Notes: generated by a model from the letters alone, not told the origin. A stretch of 64,000 bases of DNA from Paenibacillus sp. W2I17 (GCF_030815985.1 NZ_JAUSXM010000001.1:5456001-5520000), one strand, 5' to 3'; positions 1 to 12,731 are shown, counted from the first letter of the stretch. A program made the numbers and translations.

Positions 1-701
1 CAATCCAAGTGCTGAACCGTCCAAAACCTTCGAAATTCGAAGAATTCTATTATGATCCTGCAGATACCCGGAAGATTTTTCAGGAGAAGGGTTGGAAGAC
101 CGTAGTGGGTTTTCAGACACGTAATCCGGTCCATCGGGCTCATGAATACATTCAGAAGAGCGCTATGGAGATTGTAGACGCACTCTTCCTGAATCCGCTT
201 GTTGGAGAGACGAAGTCGGACGATGTTCCCGCAGATGTTCGGATGAAGAGTTATCTGGTATTACTGGAGAACTATTACCCGGCTGATCGTGCGTTCCTTG
301 GTGTGTTCCCCGCAGCGATGCGGTATGCCGGTCCACGTGAAGCTATTTTCCATGCAATGGTTCGCAAAAATTACGGGTGTACCCACTTTATTGTTGGTCG
401 TGACCATGCGGGTGTTGGTGATTATTATGGAACATATGAAGCACAGGAGATCTTTACTAACTTTACAGCAGAGGAACTGGGGATCACTCCGTTGTTCTTC
501 GAACATAGTTTCTTCTGTACCAAATGTGGAAACATGGCATCCAGCAAAACTTGTCCACATGATAAAGAACATCATATGGCGCTTTCTGGCACCAAAGTAC
601 GCGGGCTGCTCCGTGACGGCCAGTGCCCTCCACCTGAATTTACACGTCCTGAGGTAGCTGAGGTGCTGATTGAAGGAATGGCGGAGCAAGTCCGGTCCTA
701 G
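1..701 (+). CDS. sat: ATP sulfurylase (sulfate adenylyltransferase), 5'-truncated by the window edge
   Basis: Catalyses ATP + sulfate to APS + PPi, the first step of assimilatory sulfate reduction, in the cytoplasm. The reading frame is already open at base 3, so the N-terminal part (about 160 residues of a family near 390) lies outside the window. Seen in the remaining 230 or so residues: the nucleotide-binding motif [11 protein letters not shown], the motif [12 protein letters not shown], and a Cys-rich zinc-finger-like stretch FFCTKCGNM...TCPH typical of the bacterial Sat/ATPS family. The next gene, cwlD, is 69 bp downstream and unrelated in function. The identification is firm; only the start is unknown. 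Confidence 0.95.
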   Translation, partial: IQVLNRPKPSKFEEFYYDPADTRKIFQEKGWKTVVGFQTRNPVHRAHEYIQKSAMEIVDALFLNPLVGETKSDDVPADVRMKSYLVLLENYYPADRAFLGVFPAAMRYAGPREAIFHAMVRKNYGCTHFIVGRDHAGVGDYYGTYEAQEIFTNFTAEELGITPLFFEHSFFCTKCGNMASSKTCPHDKEHHMALSGTKVRGLLRDGQCPPPEFTRPEVAEVLIEGMAEQVRS

Positions 702-770
702 CGGTATATTTGTCCATCTTGTCCCATATAGATGATTAGAATCATTTATAGGGACGAGGTGGTTTTTTTT

Positions 771-1526
771 ATGCGTAAAAATATGGGGAAACACTTTGTA
801 GTCTGGATTAGGTTAAAAACAATTAAAAGGGTCATGCTGAGTCTCTGTCTACTGGCCATGTTAGTGGCGGTAATGTCCTATGAACTGCCTTCCGCTAAGA
901 CGTCAGGTTATTGGAGTTTGCCGATGGCAGGTAAAGTCATTGCCATTGATGCAGGACACGGAGGTCCAGATGGAGGAGCGGTGAGTAAACAGGGGGTTAT
1001 TGAAAAAGATATCAATCTGTCTATCGCCCTGTATGTGAGAGATTATTTGCAACAGGCAGGGGCCTTAGTGGTTATGACACGAGAAATAGATACCGATTTG
1101 GCCGAATCGGACACCAAGGGGTACTCCAAACGTAAGACGGAAGATCTGAAACAAAGAGTACGGCGGATAGAGGATAAGCAAGCAGATCTCTTTATTAGCA
1201 TTCACATGAACAGTGTCCCATCCAACCGCTGGAGTGGAGCGCAGGTTTTCTATACAACGAACCATCCGGATAACGAAGGTTTGGCTAATCTGCTTCAACA
1301 AGAGATGGTTCGTAATCTGGAGAATACAGATCGAATCGCCAAAACGGTGAATACGGTTTATCTGTTACAGGCGCTGAAGATCCCTTCAGCGCTGGTAGAA
1401 GTGGGTTTCCTTTCTCATCCGGAAGAGGCACGTATGCTTGCCGACGAAGCTTATCAACGCAAGGTGGCTGCTTCGATCTATAATGGAATTCTCAGATATT
1501 CCTCTGGAGAACGGCCTAAAAGTTAG
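771..1526 (+). CDS. cwlD: N-acetylmuramoyl-L-alanine amidase CwlD (spore cortex muramic-delta-lactam synthesis)
   Basis: Germination-specific amidase. In Bacillus it removes the stem peptide from muramic acid so that PdaA can form the muramic-delta-lactam of the spore cortex. The Amidase_3 fold is visible: IAIDAGHGGPDGG (zinc His), EKDINLSIAL (zinc Glu), SIHMNS (zinc His) and a C-terminal VEVGFLSHPEE with the catalytic Glu. An N-terminal hydrophobic segment (about residues 17-35) serves as signal or anchor. I chose ATG 771, giving 251 aa, because AGGTGG lies 8 bp upstream; an in-frame ATG at 732 has no ribosome site. The order cwlD-mrp-gerD-kbaA-pdaB is the conserved Bacillales sporulation neighbourhood. 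Confidence 0.93.
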   Translation: MRKNMGKHFVVWIRLKTIKRVMLSLCLLAMLVAVMSYELPSAKTSGYWSLPMAGKVIAIDAGHGGPDGGAVSKQGVIEKDINLSIALYVRDYLQQAGALVVMTREIDTDLAESDTKGYSKRKTEDLKQRVRRIEDKQADLFISIHMNSVPSNRWSGAQVFYTTNHPDNEGLANLLQQEMVRNLENTDRIAKTVNTVYLLQALKIPSALVEVGFLSHPEEARMLADEAYQRKVAASIYNGILRYSSGERPKS

Positions 1527-1605
1527 TCAGAACAAGAAAGGTAATGATATAATTGGATCAGCATACCTAATTACATGCCAATAGATAAAGCTGAGGTGCT
1601 GTCTG

Positions 1606-2706
1606 ATGTTATCAAAAGAACAGATACTTGAACTATTACAGCCATTACAAGAACCACAATTGGGAGTAAGTCTGACCGAACTGGAATGGGTTCGAGATAT
1701 TATGGTGAAAGAAAATCATGTGGCTCTGACCATAGTGACACTGGAAAATCGACCTGAGGATACAACAGCCTTGAGTGATGCAGCGCGTAATCTTTTGTCC
1801 CAGCACGGACTGAAGGATGTACATATTCGTGTACGTGCAGCTTCTGAGCATGATCGTGAGAGCCTGAATATGGGACGACCCGATGATGAGCCAGATCGGG
1901 ACGAAGTGCTCGTAAAAGGTCACGCAGCGGGTCTGGATGGACATGAGCTGTTAAGTCCTGAATCGGGTGTTCGTTTTATTGCTGTGGCCAGTGGTAAAGG
2001 TGGCGTTGGTAAATCAACGGTAACCGTTAATCTGGCTGTAGCTTTGGCACGTCAAGGCAAGAAAGTGGGCTTAATTGATGCGGATATCTATGGCTTCAGT
2101 GTACCCGACATGATGGGGATTGAAGAATATCCGGTCGTTGAAGATGGCGTTATTCAACCGGTTGAACGTTTTGGCGTCAAAGTCATGTCGATGGGCTTCT
2201 TTATTCGGGAGAACAACCCGGTAATCTGGCGTGGACCCATGCTAGGTCGGATGCTGCGTCAATTCTTTACGGATGTCCAGTGGGGCGAATTGGATTATGT
2301 ATTACTGGATTTGCCACCAGGTACGGGAGATGTTGCTTTGGATGTGCATCAGATGTTGCCACAGAGTAAGGAGATCATCGTTACCACGCCGCATGCAACG
2401 GCAGCTTTTGTCGCAGCACGTGCGGGTGCGATGGCCATTCAGACCGATCATGAGTTGCTTGGTGTGGTTGAGAATATGGCTTACTATGAGTGTGGCAGTT
2501 GCGGAGAGAAGGATTATGTCTTTGGTCGTGGAGGCGGGGGGAGACTTGCGGAAAGTCTGCATACAAGCCTGCTTGCCCAGATTCCATTAGGCACGCCGGA
2601 TAATCATCCTTCCGAGCCTGATTTCTCACCTTCAGTTTACAAAGCAGATTCCCGTATAGGGGCTATCTACGATGAAGTTGCGCGGTCCATTGAATCCAAA
2701 TTCTAA
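1606..2706 (+). CDS. salA: Mrp/NBP35-family P-loop ATPase (SalA/ApbC-like iron-sulfur carrier)
   Basis: 366-aa MRP family protein. The N-terminal 90 residues form a DUF59/MIP18-like domain, and the C-terminal two thirds a deviant Walker A ATPase (SGKGGVGKSTVTVNLA). Switch and Walker B motifs are LIDADIYGFS and LLDLPPGTGD, and the family Cys pair is CGSCG near the end. Homologues carry Fe-S clusters; in B. subtilis the orthologue SalA (YbaL), located between cwlD and gerD as here, also represses scoC. Start ATG 1606 follows the weak site GAGGTG. A strong bidirectional hairpin closes the gene. The family call is firm; whether it acts as an Fe-S carrier or as a regulator cannot be told from sequence. 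Confidence 0.9.
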   Translation: MLSKEQILELLQPLQEPQLGVSLTELEWVRDIMVKENHVALTIVTLENRPEDTTALSDAARNLLSQHGLKDVHIRVRAASEHDRESLNMGRPDDEPDRDEVLVKGHAAGLDGHELLSPESGVRFIAVASGKGGVGKSTVTVNLAVALARQGKKVGLIDADIYGFSVPDMMGIEEYPVVEDGVIQPVERFGVKVMSMGFFIRENNPVIWRGPMLGRMLRQFFTDVQWGELDYVLLDLPPGTGDVALDVHQMLPQSKEIIVTTPHATAAFVAARAGAMAIQTDHELLGVVENMAYYECGSCGEKDYVFGRGGGGRLAESLHTSLLAQIPLGTPDNHPSEPDFSPSVYKADSRIGAIYDEVARSIESKF

Positions 2707-2731
2707 TGGTATGAGTGTTATAAATACAAAT

Positions 2732-2765
2732 AAAGCCTGCGTCCACCATTCGGATGCAGGCTTTT
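2732..2765. terminator. Bidirectional Rho-independent terminator between mrp and gerD
   Basis: Inverted repeat AAAGCCTGCGTCC / GGATGCAGGCTTT with a 7-nt loop and T-rich flanks on both strands. It lies between two convergent genes, so it can end both transcripts. Confidence 0.85.
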
Positions 2766-2795
2766 CAGTTTCTGTAATATACCAACATCTACTGT

Positions 2796-3554
2796 TTATG
2801 AACCTCCACCGCCGCCAGAATCTCCACTTCCACCATCTCCGCCATCACTACCACCTTCGCCCTGACCCTCTTGCTGTCCGCCTTGCTCTTCCCCCTGTTT
2901 TCCGCCACTTTCCACTTTGGGTTGCAATTCGTCCTGTACTACCTTCTTGAGCAAAGTGAGTACTTCCATGCGGAACAACGGGTTTTGCATCACTTCCTGC
3001 ATGACAGTCATCGTCTGTTTACGATAATCCGGAGTCTTCGTCATATCCATGAACATCTTGGATACCTCAGGTGACTTCATGATGTCTTCAACAGACTTTT
3101 GATATGTGGGATCTTTAATCAATTGCATATGAAGTTGTTTACTTTGTGCGTTGATCACTTTGGCAAATTCACCCGCAAACTGCGGATCGGTCATGATCTT
3201 TTCGAACTCCTTCTTATATTCGGGAGCTGTGATGGTATCTTTTACTGCAATACGTATTTGTTCCGAAGATTGCACAGGCATTAACATTTTCATACCAATG
3301 GTTCCCGAACCACCACCCGATCCGCCGCCACCTTCTTCTGAACCGCCGCCTTCACCGCTGGATGAGCTTTGACCGGTAAGAGCTTCCTCTACCGCTTTCT
3401 TGCCTTCGTCACTTTTCAAAATATCTACAACCATTGTTTTCATCTCTTTATAACTGCCCTGAGGAGGCGAAGAACTCTGATCTGAACCGCAGCCGACAAG
3501 CATGACGGATAGCCCCAGTACGACACAGCATAGCTGCCACAAAGGCCGTTTCAT
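2796..3554 (-). CDS. gerD: Spore germination lipoprotein GerD
   Basis: GerD is a lipoprotein of the spore inner membrane needed for clustering of germinant receptors and rapid nutrient germination. Start ATG 3554 (252 aa) has an AGGAGG site directly upstream; the longer open frame to 3662 lacks one. A lipoprotein signal is clear: MKRP, a hydrophobic core, then LVGC with Cys 21 as the lipidated residue. The middle is a helical region with repeated 'MTDPQF...VMQNPLF' type phrases as in Bacillus GerD. Compared with the shorter Bacillus protein (about 185 aa) it carries a Gly/Ser/Glu-rich insert (about residues 63-90) and a Gly/Gln/Ser-rich tail of about 40 residues. A SigG-type promoter lies upstream. 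Confidence 0.9.
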   Translation of the reverse strand: MKRPLWQLCCVVLGLSVMLVGCGSDQSSSPPQGSYKEMKTMVVDILKSDEGKKAVEEALTGQSSSSGEGGGSEEGGGGSGGGSGTIGMKMLMPVQSSEQIRIAVKDTITAPEYKKEFEKIMTDPQFAGEFAKVINAQSKQLHMQLIKDPTYQKSVEDIMKSPEVSKMFMDMTKTPDYRKQTMTVMQEVMQNPLFRMEVLTLLKKVVQDELQPKVESGGKQGEEQGGQQEGQGEGGSDGGDGGSGDSGGGGGS

Positions 3555-3587
3555 GTGTACAATCCCTCCTTGATTAGATACTGGATG

Positions 3588-3617
3588 TAGTATGTGATGG
3601 GAAAGGGGGAAATATGT
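3588..3617 (-). promoter_or_regulatory. Candidate SigG (forespore) promoter of gerD
   Basis: On the minus strand the sequence reads ACATA - 18 bp - CATACTA. The -10 is a perfect match to the forespore SigG/SigF consensus CATnnTA, and the -35 fits the relaxed xnATR form. It lies 34 bp upstream of the gerD start. In B. subtilis gerD is a SigG gene, which supports the reading. Confidence 0.65.
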
Positions 3618-3679
3618 TGAGCAATGATGGTTTTTTGCTGAGAAGGTTGGTAAAATAAACACTCGGGGGTGGAAAACTT

Positions 3680-4312
3680 TTGAATTTACGTAGATGGTTT
3701 TTCCTGTTTTGGACAGCCTTGCTTATTGGGGCCGCGGGAGCATTGGGTACAGGATTGATTATGATGCTGGTGAACGGGGAGAAAACAAATGGGTTGAATG
3801 ATTTTCTTCTGTATCTTTTGATACTATTCGGATCAGGGGTTATGATCAGCGTGTATTCACAAATGGGTTTCTTTGCATATCTGATATTGAATTATATGGG
3901 TAAAGGTGTATTTCCAAAGCGCGGTTGGCAGATCGTGCAGATTGTACTAACGGTGTTAGCCCTGCTTGACGTGATGTTTTTACGTCTGTTTGTTGGGGGA
4001 GACCGGGAGCGCATATCGGATATTGTGTTAGGTATCATTATTTTGGCAGCTGCAATTGTTACCGCTTACGTTAAAGTAAAGCTGACTCATATCTCCGCGC
4101 TCGTACCTACACTCTTTTTCATGATTGCCGTCACCATAGTGGAGACGATCGGCGTATTACGTATTGATGTGAATGCTGCAACCATATTTATTGTGGTTCC
4201 CTTGCTCCTATGTAATGCATACCAAATGCTGATATTGCACAGGCTGGTGGATGTATCTACGAATCGGAGTGTAAGTGGAAAGGCAGAACAGTTGAAAGAA
4301 AGCCGAGCATAG
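3680..4312 (+). CDS. kbaA: KbaA, membrane activator of KinB signalling to Spo0A
   Basis: A 210-aa integral membrane protein with about six hydrophobic segments spread over its length, starting MNLRRWFFLFWTALLIGAAG. KbaA homologues (about 198 aa) activate the sporulation kinase KinB and so the phosphorelay to Spo0A. Both sequence character and position, between gerD and pdaB as in B. subtilis, support this. The start is TTG 3680 with GGGGGTGG 7 bp upstream; no better start is seen. It diverges from gerD and converges on pdaB, with a shared terminator. Confidence 0.85.
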   Translation: MNLRRWFFLFWTALLIGAAGALGTGLIMMLVNGEKTNGLNDFLLYLLILFGSGVMISVYSQMGFFAYLILNYMGKGVFPKRGWQIVQIVLTVLALLDVMFLRLFVGGDRERISDIVLGIIILAAAIVTAYVKVKLTHISALVPTLFFMIAVTIVETIGVLRIDVNAATIFIVVPLLLCNAYQMLILHRLVDVSTNRSVSGKAEQLKESRA

Positions 4313-4339
4313 AATTCGTTTTGCATAAAAAACATACCA

Positions 4340-4366
4340 AAAAGAGCTAACCTGGTTAGCTCTTTT
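4340..4366. terminator. Bidirectional terminator between kbaA and pdaB
   Basis: Perfect inverted repeat AAAGAGCTAAC / GTTAGCTCTTT with a very short loop and A/T runs on either side, placed between two convergent genes. Confidence 0.88.
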
Positions 4367-4412
4367 CAACTTTTACACTCGTATTTGAGCTGTAGCCCAA
4401 GCAATCTACCAA

Positions 4413-5189
4413 TTATTGACCGCTGGCTTGATCACGAACTTCCTTACCTTCTACACTGGAATGGTTAAGCAACTCAGACACGGTTACGAATTCATAGCCC
4501 TGATTTTTTAATTTGTCGATAATGACAGGGAGTGCTTCATGTGTTTGTTTAGAAGAATCGCTTGCATGCAGCAGTACGATGTCCCCTGGATGTGCTTTGC
4601 TTACTACGCGATCAACTATGGTCTGTACACCAGGGTTTTTCCAATCCAAAGAGTCGGTATCCCACTGCACAACCTGATAATTCAGACTATTGGCTACCTG
4701 AAGCACACGCTTGTCAAAGTCCCCGTTGGGCAGACGCAGTAATTTCGGTTCTTTTCCCGTTAAATCGGTTAAAATGCTATGAGCTGTCGAAATTTCTTTG
4801 CGTATTTCTTCTTCGGTCAGGCTGCTGTAGTTTTCATGTCTGTGACCATGGCTGCCAATTTCATATCCTGCCTCTTTGATGGCAGTAACAATTTCAGGGT
4901 GTGTCTTGCTCCAGGGGGAGGAAAGGAAAAAGGTTGCCTTCTGCACTTTATTCTCCTGAAGAACTTTCAGAATCGGCTCTGTCCGTTTATCTCCCCAGCT
5001 AATGTCAAAGGTAAGTGCGATTACCTTCTTCTCGGTTGGAACGCTGTAGACGGCTGATGGTGCTTCCTCCGAGAATACGGAGACGTTCCCACTCTCCAGA
5101 TAAATAATACCGATCGCAAAGATGGCAGCAACGAGGACAATCAGGTACCGTTTAATCTTTTTGCCGCTAAATACATAGAACGAGTTCAT
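4413..5189 (-). CDS. pdaB: Polysaccharide deacetylase PdaB (spore cortex maintenance)
   Basis: A 258-aa protein with an N-terminal membrane anchor (about residues 14-33) followed by a NodB-homology carbohydrate esterase 4 domain. Motifs seen: IALTFDISWGD (the motif 1 position usually reads TFDDG; here the second Asp is replaced by Ile), the metal-binding SHGHRHEN, LRLPNG, and a C-terminal IVLLHAS. The TFDISWGD variant is characteristic of the PdaB/YbaN subfamily. PdaB mutants of B. subtilis lose spores late in sporulation through cortex degradation. ATG 5189 is preceded by GAGGGG at a slightly long spacing. It is the last gene of the conserved cwlD-pdaB neighbourhood. Confidence 0.9.
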   Translation of the reverse strand: MNSFYVFSGKKIKRYLIVLVAAIFAIGIIYLESGNVSVFSEEAPSAVYSVPTEKKVIALTFDISWGDKRTEPILKVLQENKVQKATFFLSSPWSKTHPEIVTAIKEAGYEIGSHGHRHENYSSLTEEEIRKEISTAHSILTDLTGKEPKLLRLPNGDFDKRVLQVANSLNYQVVQWDTDSLDWKNPGVQTIVDRVVSKAHPGDIVLLHASDSSKQTHEALPVIIDKLKNQGYEFVTVSELLNHSSVEGKEVRDQASGQ

Positions 5190-5311
5190 TTCAATAAGCG
5201 CCCCTCTCCCATAAGAAATGCTTGTTTACTCTCCAATGTATGCTCGTACTCCCCAGTTATTCGTAACGGAACCTTGTTTGTCCATCATTTTAGATTCTAC
5301 AGGAGGTTATT

Positions 5312-5929
5312 ATGTTAAAATTCAGTACATTTCTTAGAGATCTTAGTTCCATTCGCAGTGCATTAATCTGGTCCGTAGTTTTGTTTGCTGTTGGTATAGG
5401 GGCAGGATGGGTGAGTACAGGGCCACTGGAAGAACTATTGTTGAACCAAATCGGAGGACTACGTGAAGTCAGTGAACGGCTGGAGCAGGGGGGCAATGTG
5501 CAATGGAACTTCTTCCTGTTTATCTTTTTCAATAATGCCATCAAAAGTGTACTTGTCATCTATGCTGGTATATTCTTCGGAATTCTGCCTCTCATCTTCC
5601 TGCTGATCAATGGGATGGTCCTTGGATTTGTGGTGCACACCACGATGAATTATGGAGCAAGCTTCTATGATATTGTGGTTAAAGGTTTACTTCCGCATGG
5701 CATTATTGAGATTCCTGTCATTATTATTGCTTGCGCCTTCGGACTGAAGTTTGGTGGTCTGGTTATCAAAAGCCTTGCGCAACTTGGAAGTGACAAGCGA
5801 AATACGATGGGTACCCGGTGGAGAGTATTCATGAATAGGACATTAACGGCATCCTTCTGGGTTGTCATCTTGCTTCTTGTTGCAGCAATCATCGAAAGCA
5901 CACTTACGTATACTCTGGTGAGAGGATAA
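5312..5929 (+). CDS. SpoIIM-family (DUF95) integral membrane protein
   Basis: 205 aa with an excellent ribosome site, AGGAGG, upstream of ATG 5312. Five or so transmembrane segments are visible, with the family signature NN(A)xK...G...P...NG and a GLLPHGIIEIP motif typical of stage II sporulation protein M-like proteins. In Bacillus, SpoIIM works with SpoIID and SpoIIP in septal peptidoglycan thinning and engulfment. The broader DUF95 family includes members of unknown role, so assignment as the true SpoIIM is not certain. Confidence 0.75.
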   Translation: MLKFSTFLRDLSSIRSALIWSVVLFAVGIGAGWVSTGPLEELLLNQIGGLREVSERLEQGGNVQWNFFLFIFFNNAIKSVLVIYAGIFFGILPLIFLLINGMVLGFVVHTTMNYGASFYDIVVKGLLPHGIIEIPVIIIACAFGLKFGGLVIKSLAQLGSDKRNTMGTRWRVFMNRTLTASFWVVILLLVAAIIESTLTYTLVRG

Positions 5930-6084
5930 AATTTTGTGCTGGTTGGCATTCATAAATTTTCAGAAAGTTGACCATAACAATAAAACGGGTTCCAGCAGCA
6001 CCCACAAAAGCGAGAATGCACGGGGTGTTGCATGAAACTTGTGTAAGTGTGATAAAGAGGCTATGCACAAAAAGGAGAACTCTA

Positions 6085-6315
6085 ATGCTGGGTATGTTGT
6101 TTAACGAGAAGGAATGCAAGGAACTAGACTATGTGCTGCGTAAAGAATTAGATGAAATGCTGTTCGATCTGAGTGATAATCGTCTTGACCAAGAGATCAA
6201 ATATGCTATCGCGAGCCGATATAAGACTGTGTTCCGCATGTATGCACGCTTTGCCCCGCCAAAAGAGTTGTCCAAGTATGCAAGAGGTGGGAAGCTGAAA
6301 AAGTCGAAGCCATAA
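6085..6315 (+). CDS. Small conserved-looking protein of unknown function
   Basis: 76-aa ORF beginning MLGMLFNEKECKELDY with a strong AAAGGAGA ribosome site 7 bp before ATG 6085; the frame is open further upstream without a site. The protein is charged and helical (KELDYVLRKELDEMLFDLSD), without membrane segments or signal, and ends in a basic tail GGKLKKSKP. I do not recognise its function. It lies alone between the SpoIIM-like gene and the ribosomal RNA operon. Confidence 0.7.
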   Translation: MLGMLFNEKECKELDYVLRKELDEMLFDLSDNRLDQEIKYAIASRYKTVFRMYARFAPPKELSKYARGGKLKKSKP

Positions 6316-6444
6316 TGCTGAAGCTGGTCATATATTCGATTTACAGTAGTGGAATGAGGTGCGGCTCTTCATAGCGGGTGCTGTACCTCTGAACCATGAG
6401 AATGTGAAATTGTTATGGGATTCATACTTTTTGTCGAAAAAGGG

Positions 6445-6473
6445 TTGACCTTTCTAATTTCATATGGTAAATT
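6445..6473 (+). promoter_or_regulatory. Upstream promoter (P1) of the rRNA operon
   Basis: TTGACC - 17 bp - TAAATT, about 320 bp before the 16S gene, in an AT-rich stretch. Tandem promoters are normal for Firmicute rrn operons; a second one lies 110 bp downstream. Confidence 0.6.
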
Positions 6474-6554
6474 AATTTTCGTTCCTTTTTTAGGAGCGGT
6501 TCACTGAAACAAGCATGAAAATAAAGCGATTGAAAATAATCGGAAAAATAATGC

Positions 6555-6583
6555 TTGCAAAGAGAACTTCAACATGATATATT
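6555..6583 (+). promoter_or_regulatory. Downstream promoter (P2) of the rRNA operon
   Basis: TTGCAA - 17 bp - TATATT, a good SigA promoter about 210 bp upstream of the 16S gene, with an A/T-rich stretch upstream. Confidence 0.68.
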
Positions 6584-6640
6584 ATAAAAGTCGCCGCTGA
6601 AACGACGACAACATGAAAAACAGCACTAAATTGAATTTTT

Positions 6641-6658
6641 GATCTTTGAAAACTGAAC
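6641..6658 (+). promoter_or_regulatory. boxA-like antitermination element, 16S leader
   Basis: The sequence GATCTTTGAAAACTGAAC in the rrn leader matches the Bacillus boxA form (TCTTTGAAAACT). The same core recurs at 8853 in the 23S leader. Confidence 0.6.
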
Positions 6659-6793
6659 AACGAGTGAGTAAACATTCTGCTTGCAGAATGAAACGCGAAA
6701 GTTTGAGACAAGCCTTGGCTTGAATCGGCTGGAGCACAAATGAGATTTTTAATCTCGTCAGATTCAAAATGAGCTTATCGCTCTTTTCAATAC

Positions 6794-8350
<1,557 letters not shown>

Positions 8351-8504
8351 TGGAGAATCGTTTCCTGCAACGGAAACATTCAAATAAGCAGGTTCTTAGA
8401 ACCTGCGACAGCGATTCATTTCGGTCCGTCACTTCGGTGTGGATGAAATGAAGAGCAAAGCAACTCACTCGTTGTTCAGTTTTGAGAGCTCAAACTCTCA
8501 AACG

Positions 8505-8621
8505 TTTGGTGGCGATAGCGAAGGGGTTCCACACGTTCCCATCCCGAACACGACCGTTAAGCCCTTCAGCGTCAATGGTACTTGGACCGCAGGGTCCTGG
8601 GAGAGTAGAACGCCGCCAAGC
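8505..8621 (+). rRNA. rrf: 5S ribosomal RNA, extra copy inside the 16S-23S spacer
   Basis: A full 117-nt 5S gene beginning TTTGGTGGCGATAGCG and ending ACGCCGCCAAGC, so the terminal helix closes perfectly. It differs from the second 5S (12044-12160) at about eight positions. Several of these fall in helix arms (GAAGGG/CCCTTC here, GGAGGG/CCCTCT there) so that pairing is kept, which argues that both copies are functional. Its place between 16S and tRNA-Ile is unusual. Confidence 0.95.
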
Positions 8622-8657
8622 GTAACCCATTTTGGGTTCAAATAGTATATGTAATGT

Positions 8658-8734
8658 GGGCCCTTAGCTCAGTTGGTTAGAGCGCACCTCTGATAAGGGT
8701 GAGGCCGGTGGTTCGAGTCCACCAGGGCCCACCA
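8658..8734 (+). tRNA. tRNA-Ile (GAT)
   Basis: 77-nt cloverleaf with CACCT-CTGATAA-GGGTG anticodon arm, T-arm GGTTCGAGTCC, encoded CCA. Located in the 16S-23S spacer. Confidence 0.97.
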
Positions 8735-8756
8735 TCTATACCTTTAAACTTTATAT

Positions 8757-8832
8757 GGGGCCATAGCTCAGCTGGGAGAGCGCCTGCCTTGCAAGCAGGA
8801 GGTCAGCGGTTCGATCCCGCTTGGCTCCACCA
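8757..8832 (+). tRNA. tRNA-Ala (TGC)
   Basis: 76-nt cloverleaf, anticodon loop CTTGCAA, encoded CCA. Follows tRNA-Ile by 22 bp in the rRNA spacer. Confidence 0.97.
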
Positions 8833-8850
8833 AAAAAATTTTACAAGTTT

Positions 8851-8868
8851 GTTCTTTGAAAACTAGAT
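8851..8868 (+). promoter_or_regulatory. boxA-like element, 23S leader
   Basis: GTTCTTTGAAAACTAGAT repeats the core of the 16S-leader boxA, as usual for rrn spacers carrying an antitermination signal before 23S. Confidence 0.55.
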
Positions 8869-9036
8869 ATCGAAACGAAACAAACGCGAATTAGAACATT
8901 CCTTTAAGCTGATCTTGTGTAAACAAGTGAAGTGTTTTTATAAGGTAGATTGCACGTACGATGGTATCGAATGGGAGCGACTTTTGGCTTTGCGCAAGCA
9001 AAACAAGGGAAGCGAGCAGTCGAAACCGGAGCACGA

Positions 9037-11965
<2,929 letters not shown>

Positions 11966-12043
11966 TAGCAAGTGATAATTCGCATGTTTCGTTTCGAATC
12001 TAGTTTTCAGAGAACGATCTCTGAATGTAAGCTAAGCTATGCG

Positions 12044-12160
12044 TTTGGTGGCGATGGCGGAGGGGTTCCACACGTACCCATCCCGAACACGACCGTTAAG
12101 CCCTCTAGCGCCGATGGTACTTGGACCGCAGGGTCCTGGGAGAGTAGGACGCCGCCAAGC
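12044..12160 (+). rRNA. rrf: 5S ribosomal RNA, canonical position
   Basis: 117 nt, TTTGGTGGCGATGGCGG to ACGCCGCCAAGC, 78 bp after the 23S gene. Second 5S gene of the same operon. Confidence 0.96.
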
Positions 12161-12244
12161 GAACTCTTTCATCATACATAGAAAACAGGCTCTGCATGTG
12201 GACGTTGTACGATGAATTGCATTTGCCCTGCAAATGCATATTAT

Positions 12245-12320
12245 TCCCTGATAGCTCAGTTGGTAGAGCACTCGACTGTTAATCGAGTTGTCACAGGTTC
12301 GAGCCCTGTTCGGGGAGCCA
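12245..12320 (+). tRNA. tRNA-Asn (GTT)
   Basis: Cloverleaf with acceptor TCCCTGA/TCGGGGA, anticodon arm CTCGA-CTGTTAA-TCGAG, encoded CCA. First of an 11-tRNA run behind the rRNA operon. Confidence 0.96.
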
Positions 12321-12323
12321 TTT

Positions 12324-12396
12324 GCTCTCATAGCTCAGTAGGTAGAGTGCATCCATGGTAAGGATGAGGTCACCGGTTCGATCCCGGTTGAGAGCT
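12324..12396 (+). tRNA. tRNA-Thr (GGT)
   Basis: Acceptor GCTCTCA/TGAGAGC, anticodon arm CATCC-ATGGTAA-GGATG, T-arm CCGGTTCGATCCCGG. No CCA is encoded. Only 3 bp separate it from tRNA-Asn. Confidence 0.93.
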
Positions 12397-12406
12397 TTGG
12401 AAATGG

Positions 12407-12478
12407 GGCCCGTTGGTCAAGGGGTTAAGACACCTCCCTTTCACGGAGGTAACAGGGGTTCGAATCCCCTACGGGTCA
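12407..12478 (+). tRNA. tRNA-Glu (TTC)
   Basis: Acceptor GGCCCGT/ACGGGTC, anticodon arm CCTCC-CTTTCAC-GGAGG. No CCA encoded. Confidence 0.95.
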
Positions 12479-12485
12479 TAAAGTT

Positions 12486-12561
12486 GGAGGCTTAGCTCAG
12501 CTGGGAGAGCATCTGCCTTACAAGCAGAGGGTCGGGGGTTCGATCCCCTCAGCCTCCACCA
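12486..12561 (+). tRNA. tRNA-Val (TAC)
   Basis: Acceptor GGAGGCT/AGCCTCC, anticodon arm TCTGC-CTTACAA-GCAGA, encoded CCA. Confidence 0.96.
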
Positions 12562-12571
12562 TATTTTTTAT

Positions 12572-12646
12572 TGGGGATTAGCCAAGCGGTAAGGCAACGG
12601 ACTTTGACTCCGTCATGCATAGGTTCAAATCCTATATCCCCAGCCA
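12572..12646 (+). tRNA. tRNA-Gln (TTG)
   Basis: Acceptor TGGGGAT/ATCCCCA, anticodon arm ACGGA-CTTTGAC-TCCGT, encoded CCA. Confidence 0.95.
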
Positions 12647-12655
12647 TTTTAGTAT

Positions 12656-12731
12656 GAGTCATTAGCTCAGTTGGTAGAGCACCTGACTTTTAATCAGGGT
12701 GTCGAAGGTTCGAGCCCTTCATGACTCACCA
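12656..12731 (+). tRNA. tRNA-Lys (TTT)
   Basis: Acceptor GAGTCAT/ATGACTC, anticodon arm CCTGA-CTTTTAA-TCAGG, encoded CCA. Confidence 0.96.

Noticed and set aside
5190..5311. Possible SigG promoter for pdaB (GAATA ... CATACAT on the minus strand)
   Set aside because: Spacer only 15 bp and the -10 lacks the final TA; not good enough to call.
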